The notes beneath the pieces are model-generated. The model made no database searches. It worked only from the letters and a program-made list of their open reading frames with translations, and was not told the origin of the DNA. Position numbers and translations under genes: made by a program. A stretch of 64,000 bases of DNA from Anticarsia gemmatalis (taxonomy: Eukaryota > Arthropoda > Insecta > Lepidoptera > Erebidae), in NCBI RefSeq assembly GCF_050436995.1, contig NC_134764.1, positions 2,914,001 through 2,978,000 of the forward strand, read 5' to 3'. The first letter of the stretch is position 1. The number at the start of each line of letters is the position of its first letter. Of this stretch, positions 46,297 to 57,683 are shown piece after piece.

Positions 46297-46518
46297 GTGG
46301 TAGAGAATCGAACTACTGGTACATATCCTGAACAGTCTAATTGCCGTCCAGCCCCTAATATTGACAGGTGTGTGGTAACGGATGGACCGGACGACAGCGT
46401 ATTATCCCGTGGAGAGATCATTAATCTTCTGCATGTACGCCTATGTTACGGTCCTCAAATGTACGAGGTCGTGCCGTTGCTAAGGGATATACAATATTGG
46501 TGGAAAGTTTCCTTGTAA
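46288..46518 (+). other. Open frame over less AT-rich DNA, coding doubtful
   Basis: 76 codons opening with TTG inside the MITE end and continuing through DNA of clearly more balanced composition (about 46310-46500), including SRGEIINLLHVRLCYG. The balanced base use and lack of stops make an old exon or an element fragment conceivable, and it stops in the AT-rich DNA that follows. The start cannot be original because it lies in the MITE. No family recognised. Confidence 0.2.
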
Positions 46519-49500
46519 GAAGAAGGTATTTTGATAGCTTGATTTTTCCATATTTGCATCGACAACGACATTTTTGATTGTAATAGGAATTGATGTAGGA
46601 ATAGGTGCACATTATCGGAAAACTTCAGAAATGATTAAGAATCGAATCGAATTTTTTGACAACTAGTAACATTTAAATATTTTCAGAATTTACACCTGTA
46701 GAATAAATTCAGTAGCTTAAATGTTTGGAATTAAAACTTTTAAAGACCAAAAATAACGTTCTCGCGAGAGTTTTGATGCTGAAGTATAGTCACGCCTTGA
46801 TCTAGAAGTGATTACCTTTGATAAATAAAAATGCTAGTCTATAACCCGAGTTTCAATTTACCTTATTGACTAACTCAGTCTGTAAATTATTATAAATACA
46901 GAACTTCTTTAAAAGGAACTTCAATTTAAGTAAAATGTCGTTATTATCAAAGAGCTAGTTAACATCCGGGCAGTTTTACAAATGGCCGATCTTAGCCGAC
47001 GTTAATAAATGAAAACATCATTCTTTACACTTTTTCTGAGTTTCGGCTGCCTTGTTTAAGCTTTGGGCAGTGAGCAGATGGTGTGGAGCTACTAATTAAA
47101 TGGAAACATTTTTTTAAAGTAGAAGAATTAATCACACTTTATGGGACCATGAAATGTAAATAATTCGCTTACAAGTTTGTCCGCATAAAGATATTCCTTG
47201 TATCAAGACATAACCTATGTATAAATCCGGGTTATGAAGTATTTGTTATCCTTTAATAATATTCGCAATACCTTGACCAGCATTTTAAGTCATCAAATAA
47301 AAGATCTAATAATCCCGGAACTTCGTAGATAATTACTTTGTGTAAGTATGTATACTAATAAACGTTGTTTAAGTTCTTATAAGTTATGCAGTATTTTGTC
47401 GCTTTCAGTGAATTTTGAAACAGTTTTTGAGTGAAAAAGACAAAATCAGAGCTAATAAGGCATATATTAGTAAAAAGGTAAATATTAAAGACATTTTTAA
47501 TAATACATGAATTTATGAAATAGTTTATATTAAAGACATTTTTAATAAAAATAAATTAATTTATGGTCTCCTGCGCTTTGCTCAGTTGCTTTGTCAAAAG
47601 CTTGTGTTTATTCACCCTGGATGGTATAGAATAAAAGGACGATGCCCTCAGGCTACTCTTTGTATCGAAAGTGCTTCAAAACAAAGTAATACAATAACAA
47701 TATTATTATTATTTTCCCAAACGACCCCAAAGCTTTAACGAAAAGTAGTTAGTCTTTTGTTTTGAAATATTGATGACGTAACATTCTGTTCTTTAAGGAA
47801 ATCAAACGATGAATAGGTTTTTTTAAATCTCGAGTTTATACTCGTCTTATTTTTTAAACATTGGTAAAAAAAGCCCAAATATTCGTTAGTAAGTACATTT
47901 CCAAAATAAATCTAGGACTTTAGTACGCTATCCCTTGCATCTTTATTCTCTTTCTCTCAAAACAATATTATCAAGTATTCAAAGAAAATGTTGATCTTCA
48001 TTCAAATAACCTGTTGTTCTAATAAAAAGTTCAATTTTATACGTAAAGTAATTAATTGGTCGTTTTCCACTCAAACCGAGCGGTCGGAAGAAAATAAAGT
48101 GGAACAAACAATTATAACACTGTGGATTCAATTAAAAAGGCATTAGGAACTTTGTGAAAAGAATGACGAAAGAACGACTGGCCTTAAAGCATTAGTGGCC
48201 ATGGAAACAGCGATTTGACTCAAGAATAAAAAATATGTTATGGTTGAATATTATATTAATGTGTTAAGTAATAATAGAATTTTGACAATACACCGGCAAG
48301 ACAGCCTTATATAATATAACCATATTGTTAAAACCATGATAAAATTAGACGTAAGCTAACTTTCTTTACATGAGTCTGTTTTATTTTTTTGTTAATTTTT
48401 TTATATTATTTTTGGATGATCGCAGTAACTGAGAAAACGCTATATTATACAAAATAATGCTTCAAAAGCTACCAGCCTTTCTTTTTTAAATTACTAGTTC
48501 TAATAGATGCACACGTACTAGTATAATTACCAGTTTCCAAACAGTATTTAAAATTCCATCACAACCAAGAAAACTTTTCTTGCAGTAATTGTACTCGTAA
48601 CTTCTAACCTAACTTAATTGTCTTCCGCCGTTTCCACCATCTGCGATTTGTATTCAACCACGGTTCACAAATATATCGATAGCTAGCTTTTATGTGTGTC
48701 TCTGCCTGCATTCCCCGGCTTTCATTTAGTTATGTCCCCTCTATACGTGACCACGCATCCTGAAGGGTGAAGCCTGTATTGACTGCTATCTTACCAATAA
48801 GTGTATAGAGCCTTTGAGCCGCGTGGAATGTCCAATGAATATGAAAAGAAGATTGTTCTGTAAGGGTCAATGACTTTGGGACTCGCAAGCAAAAACGAGA
48901 TTCCAATATGAGCAAAGAATTTGCTACACATTAACCCAAAAACTAATAAGGTAGACTGGCAGAAAATACCCCTGGGATTTAGTACGCCTTTATACAGCTC
49001 TGTATGTTAAGTTTAAAATAAATGAATAAATAAATACTATGACATGAATATAATATCGAATCTTCTATAAGACAATCTTAGTTAGTAACTTTATAAAAAG
49101 CTCATTTATTACTCGCTGTTTTCAGAGCTCCAACTAAAGAGAACTTTGACTTACTTATTTTAATTCTTCTCAACTTGAGCTCTTGTTGTTATAACTAATG
49201 ATAGAATAGTAAGCAAGGCTATATTTAACTGTCTTCATAAAAATATTAATTCGGAGAAACACAAAGATTTATTATTAAAATTAAAAGACATAAAACACCT
49301 TCTTTCACGTTTATAATATTCAAAATAATACTTAAATATTTACTTAATCTGAATAGTTTTTTATATGAAAGTTACCACCTCATTAGCGTTTCACATATAA
49401 TTAGGGTCAATAGAAATGCCTTTTAGTTACTTTCTTCCCGAATTTGCCAAGTCTAACCATCTGCCAAGAAGTCTCAAATACTAGTTTTCTAATAAAATTG

Positions 49501-50006
49501 CAATTTGGCGCCCAACGAGGGACTAAAGCAGCAGCAGCCATCATTACGGTACATTAGTTATTTAAAACCAAAGTAAATTTTAACTCTTTATATTATTTGT
49601 TTTGTTATTAAATATTCAACAACTATATTAAGCTACATCTACACTAGTTATTCTGTTAAATAATAAAAATTTAAATTGGTTGTTTCTCTAATTTAATAAA
49701 AAAAACGGTCAAAGTTGAAAAATATTGAATAGCAAAGTAAAATATAAGGGAGAAAGTTTTTTAGACATAATCATTCAAACGTGGGAGTGGTGTTATAAAA
49801 AATATACAAGTACCCTCAAATTGTCCACGAATTTTATTAAAACATTTAATTTTTCAGGATAATGAAAAATAAATAATCACAAAATGGAGGTATATAATCT
49901 GTTTGTAATCTGTGTCTGAACTCATTTGAAAATGGGTCGTCCTTTCATTACGTTTGAACATTTTTTAATTAACAATGTTATTGGGAAATACTCGAAACCT
50001 TTGAAA
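46519..50006. other. AT-rich stretch, no gene recognised
   Basis: Contains a dispersed pair of 22-bp direct repeats at 47482-47503 and 47527-47548 (ATATTAAAGACATTTTTAAT). A less AT-rich patch lies at 48700-48920 under a 61-codon minus-strand frame, without recognisable domain. 46970-47090 (GATCTTAGCCGACGTTAAT, GGGCAGTGAGCAGATGG) is compositionally complex and may be regulatory. Otherwise featureless. Confidence 0.45.
47482..47548 (+). repeat. Direct repeat pair, 22 bp, 23 bp apart
   Basis: ATATTAAAGACATTTTTAAT plus AA at 47482-47503 recurs exactly at 47527-47548. It probably arose by local slippage. Confidence 0.85.
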
Positions 50007-50055
50007 TCCTACTAATACATTATTAATGCGAAAATTGAGTGGATATTTGTTACGT
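50007..50055 (+). repeat. Helitron-like start fragment (group 2)
   Basis: TCCTACTAATACATTATTAA, TGCGAAAATTGAGTGGATAT. It follows an A and resembles the first 50 bp of the elements at 23368 and 43401. The rest is missing. Confidence 0.5.
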
Positions 50056-50386
50056 ACCGTTATTATTATACTTACTTGGTGTAAATAATTAAATCACCAT
50101 TAAAATTGTTCTATCATCCAATAATAACTGCCTAATTATTTGATCGAGTTCGACTAAAATACAAACGACTATGTAGGTACCAGACATTCTGATCAGAAAA
50201 TTTTCGATTGCCAGGAATTGGTTTCAATAATATTTATTATTACTTGGTATAACTTGGCTTAAAGATACTTGATATTTTGTATCAGCTATTCAAAACGCTA
50301 CTATCCCGAAACGCCTGAAGCAACAAATCAAATTAATTCACTTAATACTCTGCAATAATAATCTACAATAGAACACAAAAACATTC

Positions 50387-50442
50387 AGGCTTTTTAAGGT
50401 AAAACGCGTGTTCGCATTAATCCCCGTATTCTATTATACATA
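50387..50442 (+). repeat. GAAAC-containing dispersed repeat, copy 2 (3' part)
   Basis: CAGGCTTTTTAAGGTAAAAC, GCGTGTTCGCATTAATCCCC, GTATTCTATTATACATAGAA. It matches 39250-39307 with few changes. The GAAAC part is not present. Confidence 0.65.
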
Positions 50443-51189
50443 GAACACAGAAAGTAAAAGAAAGCACTAAATTAACACACAAATCCCTTCAGAATGAAGA
50501 TATAAACAAAATTAATCATCGTAATCATTTCAATGGCCCCTTGATGTTCCTTTTGGCGATAAGCGAAGGCTTTATTTGACTTTTAATGCACGAAAACGCC
50601 TCTGTTTTGTATCGCCTCGCCGAGATTTATATTAGCTTTAATGGATCTTCCGTCTCTTTTACTCTTTAGAGGAAGAAGAGAGAGGAGACAGTTGGGTTCG
50701 GCAAATATTTAGGGCTGTGTTTATTGTGTGTCATAACTTAGTTCAATTGTCTATCAAATTGATGATTGTGATTAGACTCACGACTTTTGATCTCGGAAGG
50801 ATAAATGAATATCTATGAAATGTAAATAATGCAATATGTAAACTTATTGGTTTTTTTTGTAAGTTTCGCATATTACAAAACAGCGTTGTTATTCAGAGAT
50901 TTGGTTTTGGCAACTGAACAGGGGTATATTGTTTAAATATATTATGTGCACAGTACACAGGTAACTCTCGATTTCATCACTCTTATAACCTGAATAGACA
51001 TTAATACACCCGATCAACGAGAGGTCTGGCGCGTGCAAACAATTATAAATTCTCCCTCAGCCATTGGGATCCGTGACTGTGCCTCCAGCATCTATACTTC
51101 GAAAACAACAATTGTCTGTATCCCTATCTAGGATTCTATCTAGACAAGTCTTTATAGATCTATATGCATTTATTACCATAGCATACTGG
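50443..51189. other. No gene recognised; contains a GC-richer island
   Basis: 50560-50700 includes ACGAAAACGCCTCTGTTTTG, ATCGCCTCGCCGAGATTT and a purine-rich run AGGAAGAAGAGAGAGGAGAC. It is not a repeat I know and could be conserved regulatory DNA. The rest is AT-rich. Confidence 0.35.
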
Positions 51190-51260
51190 CATTCAATCAC
51201 TATGTATAGACAATTGTTAAAAGTCCTCGCGATACTAGAACAATTCTTAGTGCGTAAAAA
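51190..51260 (+). repeat. 'CAAGAGCAATTCTTAGTGC' repeat family, copy 4
   Basis: TATGTATAGACAATTGTTAA, AAGTCCTCGCGATACTAGAA, CAATTCTTAGTGCGTAAAAA. It aligns with the second half of copies 1-3. The 106-codon frame across it (51064-51384) is not a gene. TTTAATGTCCCACTG at 51326-51340 is a scrap of the 'CCACTGCTGGGC' head. Confidence 0.6.
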
Positions 51261-51615
51261 AAGATTGTGTTTGTCAGTACATTTTATGTTTATGAATCAT
51301 AATCTCTGCTTCTATTGCCGTTTAATGTCCCACTGTAAACTACTATGCCAGTGGTTTATTAAGTGGTTTAAGTTAAGTTACTGAAAGTAAGTTTATTTAT
51401 AAAGATGCATCTATCTTTATGGTTCAGAGATCACGTAAATGGGATAGACTTTTATCGTTCAGTTATAGCTGCGGTTAGTTAGTAGTTATAAGGTAAAGAT
51501 TCCGTACCCAAAGGTTTAGAAGCAGGACCCTATTACCGAGACTTCGCTGTCTGTCTGTCACCAGGCTGTATCTCATGAACCGTGATAGTCAAATATTTGA
51601 CGTTTTTATTCTACC

Positions 51616-51879
51616 CTAGCTGACTCGCACAACTTCGCTTGCGTCACATAAGAGAATAGGTTAAAATTTTCCACGTTTTTGTAACATATACTGGTACTCT
51701 GCTCCTACTGGTCGTAGCGTGATGATAATATATAGCCTATAGCCTTCCTCGATAAATGGGCTATCTAACACTGAAATTTTTTTTTCTTCAAATCAGACCA
51801 TTAGTTACTGAGTATAGCGCGTTCAAACAAACAAACAAACAAACTCTTCAGATTTATGTATAATATTAGTAAGTATAGA
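51616..51879 (-). mobile_element. Non-autonomous Helitron-like element, 264 bp (group 1)
   Basis: On the minus strand it begins TCTATACTTACTAATATTAT after an A and ends GTGCGAGTCAGCTAG. The next base is G rather than T, so the flank has mutated. It aligns with 21069-21316 across its length. Internal differences include a (GTTT)n run that is longer here and an A-rich run. Confidence 0.7.
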
Positions 51880-54800
51880 TTCTGATGTTAAAGGTATCCT
51901 TCCTTCGTCAATTTTTCTTGTGTATTGATTTAACATAAATCTGCTCATATAATTGGGTAGTTGCAACATAACTAAACAATACCTGTAGTAGTTGAACTAA
52001 GTTTTCAAAGCAATATCTAAGATACCTTGCTTTCCCAATCAAGGGAATTGCTTTAAGCCATAACATAATACAAATACACGGGCCAATTAAAACAGGATTT
52101 ACTCCACTAACTAATGTATTATTCATTATTACGAGATATTCGGAAGTTTGTTATTAATTGCGTGAAATTCTTGATATATTCCGTAACAAGAAAGTTTTGC
52201 GATGCGAATTGAATACTGAGTAGATATGAACGTTTAAGGAAAAATAATGCATTTATGACTTGAAATGTTAATTAATTATATGTTTTACTGAAAATTTATT
52301 ACCTTTATATTTGCCATTAAAACGTTTTAGGTAGACGATTAAATGATCTAAATCGTTTTATTAGAATTTTTCTTTGCGGTGCTTTTGATCACAAAATTAA
52401 ATTTATTGTTATTAAAAAAATATTGAATATAATGCGAATATCATAAAATAGAACAGCTTTAATTAACACTTTATACCCTCCATTATTCAATAATATCGAA
52501 AAGAAAACAGAAATTTCAATACTACATTTTCTGAAAGATCTCCGAAAGATCCTTCGATTTTAATTAGATTTGAAAGTACAAAAGCCATCAATTAAGTTCA
52601 TTGACCTCTAATAGGCGGTCCATTGTGCAGTCATTAATTATTCAGTCGCTCCTCGGCGCGTGATTACACCACTATTATTGCCCTCTTGCTTCACTTACTA
52701 TCCTTGTGGTACGTTAAGCACACACATTTGTTCATTAGGGCTTGATTTTATTTAGTTTTTATTGCAACTGTGGAACTTGTATGAGTAAAAGGGAAAGAAT
52801 TCTTTTCTAAGGTGTAAAAAAGATATGGTTGTTGCATTAAAAATTCTATTCGATCCTAAAAGAACGGCAGCATACTGTTAATATGTTTTAAATTATAAAA
52901 AATAAACTAAGGAAAGTTGATAAAGACAGTTTCAAGAATCAGCTACGAATGATGAATTTCTACCTATTTTGACGTCCAAAAATGTTAAATTGGGATTTTA
53001 TCTCTTGCTGATGAAATAGCTCGTGGTCAATATGGCTAGGTAGTTTTATTTTCTTTTTTTCCTAGTAATAAAGTGAAAAACAACCTCACAACTTACTTGT
53101 TTAATGGTACGTGCGACACTGTGGTTAAATATAGGGTCTAGCCGCGTTTTATTTCAAGACATGTTTAAAAAGTCCTTTGGAACACAATGTCTATTTGTAG
53201 AGCTAAAACATTTCTGACTCATTTATTAATTAAAAGATTCGGTCTTAAGGCCATCTTAAAATAAAATGTTGAAATGTGAAAGTACCCTACCCATATAGCT
53301 ACCAACAGATTTTAGCACAACCGGTATTTCTTGTGTTAGTACACGGAATACCGAGTACTTAAATCTAATTTAAAATAAAATCCAGCGCAGATTCTACGTA
53401 TTTTCAGTTAAAATCTTACATAAATATATAACTACGAGTATTATAGTAAGTAACAATATCTTAGTATTCAATTTCGTCTTCCGCGCAGTGGGCTCTCTCT
53501 ACTTTGCTATGCTAATGTCTTGAATGAGAAACGAATCACTTTTGTACTGCAATTCAGCGCTACTATGAATCTTAAGAAACGTTGCCCCTTGTAGACAATA
53601 TTGCAAGCGGGTGATGCCCAGCTCTGAAGGTCGAAAGGAGCAGTATTAGCAATTCGTTTTAATTATACAAATACTAGAACATTTTCGCATTTTTGGCTTG
53701 TTATCTGGACATATCAATTAGCGCCTGATTTCAGCTCAATACAAGAACAGAAATAATAATGGTATGGTTATGTAGACGAAATTTTCTTTTGTGATTCACA
53801 TCTAACAAGTAGGTTAGCATTCGTTAATTTAGCTTAAAGCATTAAGATTTTCATTATCGTTTTTATTGTTATTTACAATTCAAATCCTACTCTAAAATCG
53901 TAAAACTAACTTCAAGCCATCTAGGAAAATCTAAAATATAAATCAAACGAGACATAATTCTAGGCAACCTTACCTTAATCTAGAATAGAATCTAAATCAC
54001 ATTTCAAGTACTTTCAAGGGCGGATATCCTCTTCAGAAGGATGTATGTTGTCACGCAACAGTGAAATGGTTCTACCAACTCCTTGTTAGGAATATAAATG
54101 GATCAATCTCGGAGAATGCTTATGTTATCTCTGCTTTATAAACACGGACAAATTGAGCGATTCAGATAGGCTTTTTATTACGTACGTTTTTTGTTTGTTA
54201 ATGTTACTTGTAAAGTTAGTTTCTTTCCTACTGATTTTTTGTTAGTAATTGTAAAATCTGGTTACGCTGATTTTATATACTCAGACGACGGAGGCAATAT
54301 TTGTAAGATAAAAAAAAATCATGGTATAATTCGTGCTACGGCAAGAAGTTCAACGAAACTTTATGTTTGTATTTTATGTTATTTATCAAATATTTTCGGG
54401 TCTGTGCCTACTCCTATGGGAAGAATACGTGATTTTATGTACGTATAATAATATGATCGACTTACAATTGGTACTAACGCTGTTTATAAGTATCCAGAAA
54501 GATCTCTTTCCCAATGCTCACACGATGTTATGTTATGTTTGTTGGTACTTTGCAGTTTCTCTAGAACTTTCAAAACAAGTTTGAAGATTTATATCAAAAC
54601 TTATTTACAATAGGAACTTAATAAAGTTTTAAAAAGCAAGTTAATATAACAGATTTATTTGTAAACATTCGTAGAAACTTCTCGAATTAGCATTTTCCGA
54701 ATCGAATAAGTGTAATTGGAATTTTCTGCGACAAAATTCCGGCTTTATCGAATTGAAAAGTTGTCGCAAAGTTTGTAACAAAGTGAAACTTTTAATGAGG

Positions 54801-56051
54801 TAATTTTTATTTATTTGTAAATTCAAGGAGGTATTTTGTGTCTCACGTGGAAGTGTGCTACTGTGACTGTTACAAACACCTCACGTTTCATTCTTTAAAG
54901 TTTTTCTTCGATGTTTAAAATTTATATGGGAAATTTTGATGAAATATTTAAAATTATAAATTGGGTAGGTATTGTATTGTAGCGTATTTTACAAATAGGT
55001 AATGTTAATAACTAAAATGTTTAAATGAAGCACTCTATTCTCTTTGGCAGTAAACTAAGGAGCAATGAATAAACTAACCTATCATCGACACTTATATGGA
55101 TTGAATCTAGTTTCTAGTATAGTTTCAAATAAAAAACTAGACAAGTTCAATCACTGAAACAGAGTATCCTGAAAACTTAAAATAAGTTGACAAGTTCAAA
55201 CACTCAAAACGATAACGAAAATTTTTCGCGGTACCGATGTTTTGCTTTTTAAGTATGTAATAAGACTGCTAATATTTGAAAGAACAAAAGGTCTATCACG
55301 GAAACCTTTTAAAATATTACTGAGAAAAGTTTGTATCAAGCCAGTATTAATTTTTTAAGAGAGACTCAACGTCCAAGTGTCATTTATAAATGATTTATAG
55401 TTCACATTAAAGAGTTTTGTCTAGCACAGATCTCAAGTTTATGGCACTAATAGTTGTTATACTTAAAGGTGATCGGCAGATTTCGTACAGCTTAAAGTTT
55501 GTGTTGTTTCGTAACAGAATTTGTACCACTTATTAAGGGGACTAAGTCACCTATTTTTATTTGGGAGTATTATTTTTAGAAGTCCGGATTAATTAGAAAG
55601 TATTTGTTTATTTAAACAATAATTTTTGGTCTATGGCTTATATTTGTTGACAAATAAAGAAAAAGAAAATCTCATGAGACGTCACTATTACTCTGACGTC
55701 TACGCATCCGCCAATTTGCTGTTGTTTTGGATTGTGGTTTTGACAGCATCTGAGCAATTTAGCGAACTATCGGGGCTTCTTAAAATGGACATAACTTTTA
55801 CCTCCCAACTTTTAAAAATATAATAATTTTAAAATAAGCTTGTCTATCATATTAGCTACCAATTTAAACAAAAAGTAAACCTAAACATGACATTTTATAA
55901 GCTGTACGAATTCTTCATACAAACCTGCCGTTCGCCTTTGATGACTGTTATAAAAGTTTAAGTAGGTTAAGTATCTATCTTTATATTTATTATTTTTATT
56001 AAATATATATTTTCTGCTGATTAATATTGTCTTCCATTTTGTGTTTCTTAT
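51880..56051. other. AT-rich stretch, no gene recognised
   Basis: Multiple chance frames (for example 54191-54448 and 54333-54584 overlapping in different frames) have no domain. 52610-52690 (TCATTAATTATTCAGTCGCT, CTCGGCGCGTGATTACACC) is a complex patch that may be regulatory. No repeats recognised. Confidence 0.45.
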
Positions 56052-56281
56052 GCCCGGTTTGTCACATTTAGCGGTAGTTTATCTATTTTAACTGTCATGT
56101 TTAATGCTAGGTTTCTGAGCACATTTAGCAGTAGTTTATCTATTCAATTGCATTTTTTTATGAGTTTTAACGCTATTGAATAGATAAACTATCACTAGAT
56201 GTGCCTCAGAAACCGGTGTTATAACAGCTTAAACGCTATTGAATGGATGAACTACCGCTAAATGTACCTCAGAAACCCGGG
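56052..56281. mobile_element. Nested foldback MITE, four copies of one terminal word
   Basis: A word close to CCCGGTTTCTGAGG plus ACATTTAGCGGTAGTTTATC occurs four times: twice forward (about 56053-56084 and 56110-56147) and twice inverted (about 56165-56215 and 56232-56281). The outer pair forms the ends of the element and the inner pair a second inverted repeat within it. This is like one MITE inserted in another of the same family or a doubled end. The flanks TTA/TTA suggest a 3-bp target as in PIF/Harbinger, but this is not firm. No coding capacity. Confidence 0.65.
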
Positions 56282-56754
56282 GGTTAGACTTATAAACAAA
56301 CAAAATTTCATTGAACAAGATGAGAACGGAATACTTATCAATGGAAACTGTATCTGTTTTCCGTATGATGTGTGAATGCCGATCACGTTTTCGTTAAGTT
56401 TTTTGGGTCGGGCAGAACACTAAAGGGTTTGTTTTCTTTTAGAATAGTTACCAACGATTGCTGAGAGTTAAGTTACAGCAAAAGTATTGCCATCATTAAA
56501 TAGGATTAACATTATAAAAAGCAATTCGTGACAAATATTTATTTTTAATTCTGAGAAATCAAAGAATTGATTACGATCTTCTGTTTCTTCCTTTGTTCCT
56601 AGTACTAAGAATAAGGAGTTCATAACATTATTAAAAAAAAAGCGGTCATAAATTCTGTGTGGCCTATAGGCACATTCCACTATTGAATAAAACATACTTC
56701 CTGCCGTCCAACGCCAACTTCCTTATAGTAACCGACCATTCTACCTGAAACTAG
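56282..56754. other. AT-rich stretch, no gene recognised
   Basis: One chance frame on the minus strand (56468-56695). No repeat or motif I can identify. Confidence 0.45.
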
Positions 56755-57000
56755 GTAGGCGCCCATAGCCAGTTGCTCTCACCGGTCGGTAGGCGATCTG
56801 TGGGTTAAACAACCGTTGGCGCGGTAATTCTATAGATGGGTGACCGCATAGTGGTATTTGAACTGAGCGCCTTCGTGCTTCGGAGGGCACGTAAAAAGTC
56901 GGTCCCGGTTGTTGTCTACAGTCGTTAAGCCATTTCAAATGCCTTTCGGGCGGCTTGAATAACTTTGACACTAGGTTGACCACTAACCATACGATAAGAA
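56755..57000 (+). repeat. 5S rRNA-headed SINE, the most complete copy (copy D)
   Basis: Head: AGCCAGTTGCTCTCACCGG, GTGGGTTAAACAACCG, GGCGCGGTAATTC, GATGGGTGACCGC. Body: GTGGTATTTGAACTGAGC, CTTCGTGCTTCGGAGGGC, GTCGGTCCCGGTTGTTGTC, AGCCATTTCAAATGCCTTTC, GGGCGGCTTGAATAAC. 3' end: CCATACGATAAGAA, continuing as TAAGAAGAAG, a simple A-rich tail. One change (GTTAAACAAC for GTTAAGCAAC) lies in the promoter box. The 97-codon minus-strand frame across it is the repeat in translation. Confidence 0.9.
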
Positions 57001-57493
57001 TAAGAAGAAGACCTAAAACTACCTCTAGTATCACTCAAGAAATCTTTACAGTATTAATATCAATATCCATTCACGATCTTTCTTCTAAACGGAAGTATAA
57101 AAACCTACCCATCTTTTCCCCGTCACACGTCACTCTGAGAGAGTGAAATCAGTTGTAATCCCTCTCATCCCTTGTAAAGTAAACAGGCCTACAGCGACAT
57201 CGTCCTTTGAACTCAATACAGTCATGTTTATTCAATGTTTTGTTTTGTAAAATAGACTGTTGTTTATATGTTTTGCTCTTTCTAACTTAGGTGTTTAAAA
57301 TGTGGAGCAAATGAGACAGTGTATTGATTTCCAAAAGTGTACTTAAATCAATGATTTTATAAAATTTTGTTTGTTGATTTTGTCATTAGTCGCAACCTTA
57401 TGTCAATCGCTTGACTTTTAAATACTAAGACAAAATTATCAAAAAATGTACGAGTTTCGGTATAACATTGATCAAATCAAGCTTTCTCTAAAT
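57001..57493. other. AT-rich stretch, no gene recognised
   Basis: Nothing I can support apart from a chance frame. Confidence 0.45.
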
Positions 57494-57545
57494 TGGGGTA
57501 AGCAGAGACTATGTGCCATCTTTGCGGTCCTACTTCATTTAAATT
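57494..57545 (-). repeat. 'CCACTGCTGGGC' family repeat, tail fragment
   Basis: On the minus strand: AAATGAAGTAGGACCGCAAA, GATGGCACATAGTCTCTGC, TTACCCC. It resembles the family's tail (ATGAAGC...ATCGTACC...GTCTCTGCCTACCCC), diverged. Confidence 0.45.
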
Positions 57546-57653
57546 CACTAACTACTAAACGTTTAATCATGTAAGAGCAAGCTTATAATTTCTACTAAAA
57601 TGTAAGAAGATTTTGTTTCCCATTTTCCTTTTATTGGCAACAATTATCGTTAG

Positions 57654-57683
57654 GAAAGGGACAGTAATTACTCTGTCCCTTTC
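57654..57683. other. 11-bp inverted repeat, 8-nt loop
   Basis: GAAAGGGACAG, TAATTACT, CTGTCCCTTTC: a perfect stem. It may be a MITE remnant. It is not followed by a T run on either side that would suggest a terminator, and terminators of that kind are not expected in this genome. Confidence 0.7.

Noticed and set aside
54191..54584. Two overlapping frames in different phases that might be one frameshifted receptor gene
   Set aside because: Neither has membrane segments of the right spacing or any family motif. Their Phe/Tyr/Cys content reflects T-rich DNA.
56741..57034. 97-codon frame with a hydrophobic start, resembling a small membrane protein (also 2149-2334)
   Set aside because: Both are reverse-strand translations of the 5S-headed SINE. 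The same peptide appears because the repeat is the same.
57654..57683. Rho-independent terminator
   Set aside because: A stem without the following U-run, and not a relevant mechanism in an animal nuclear genome.
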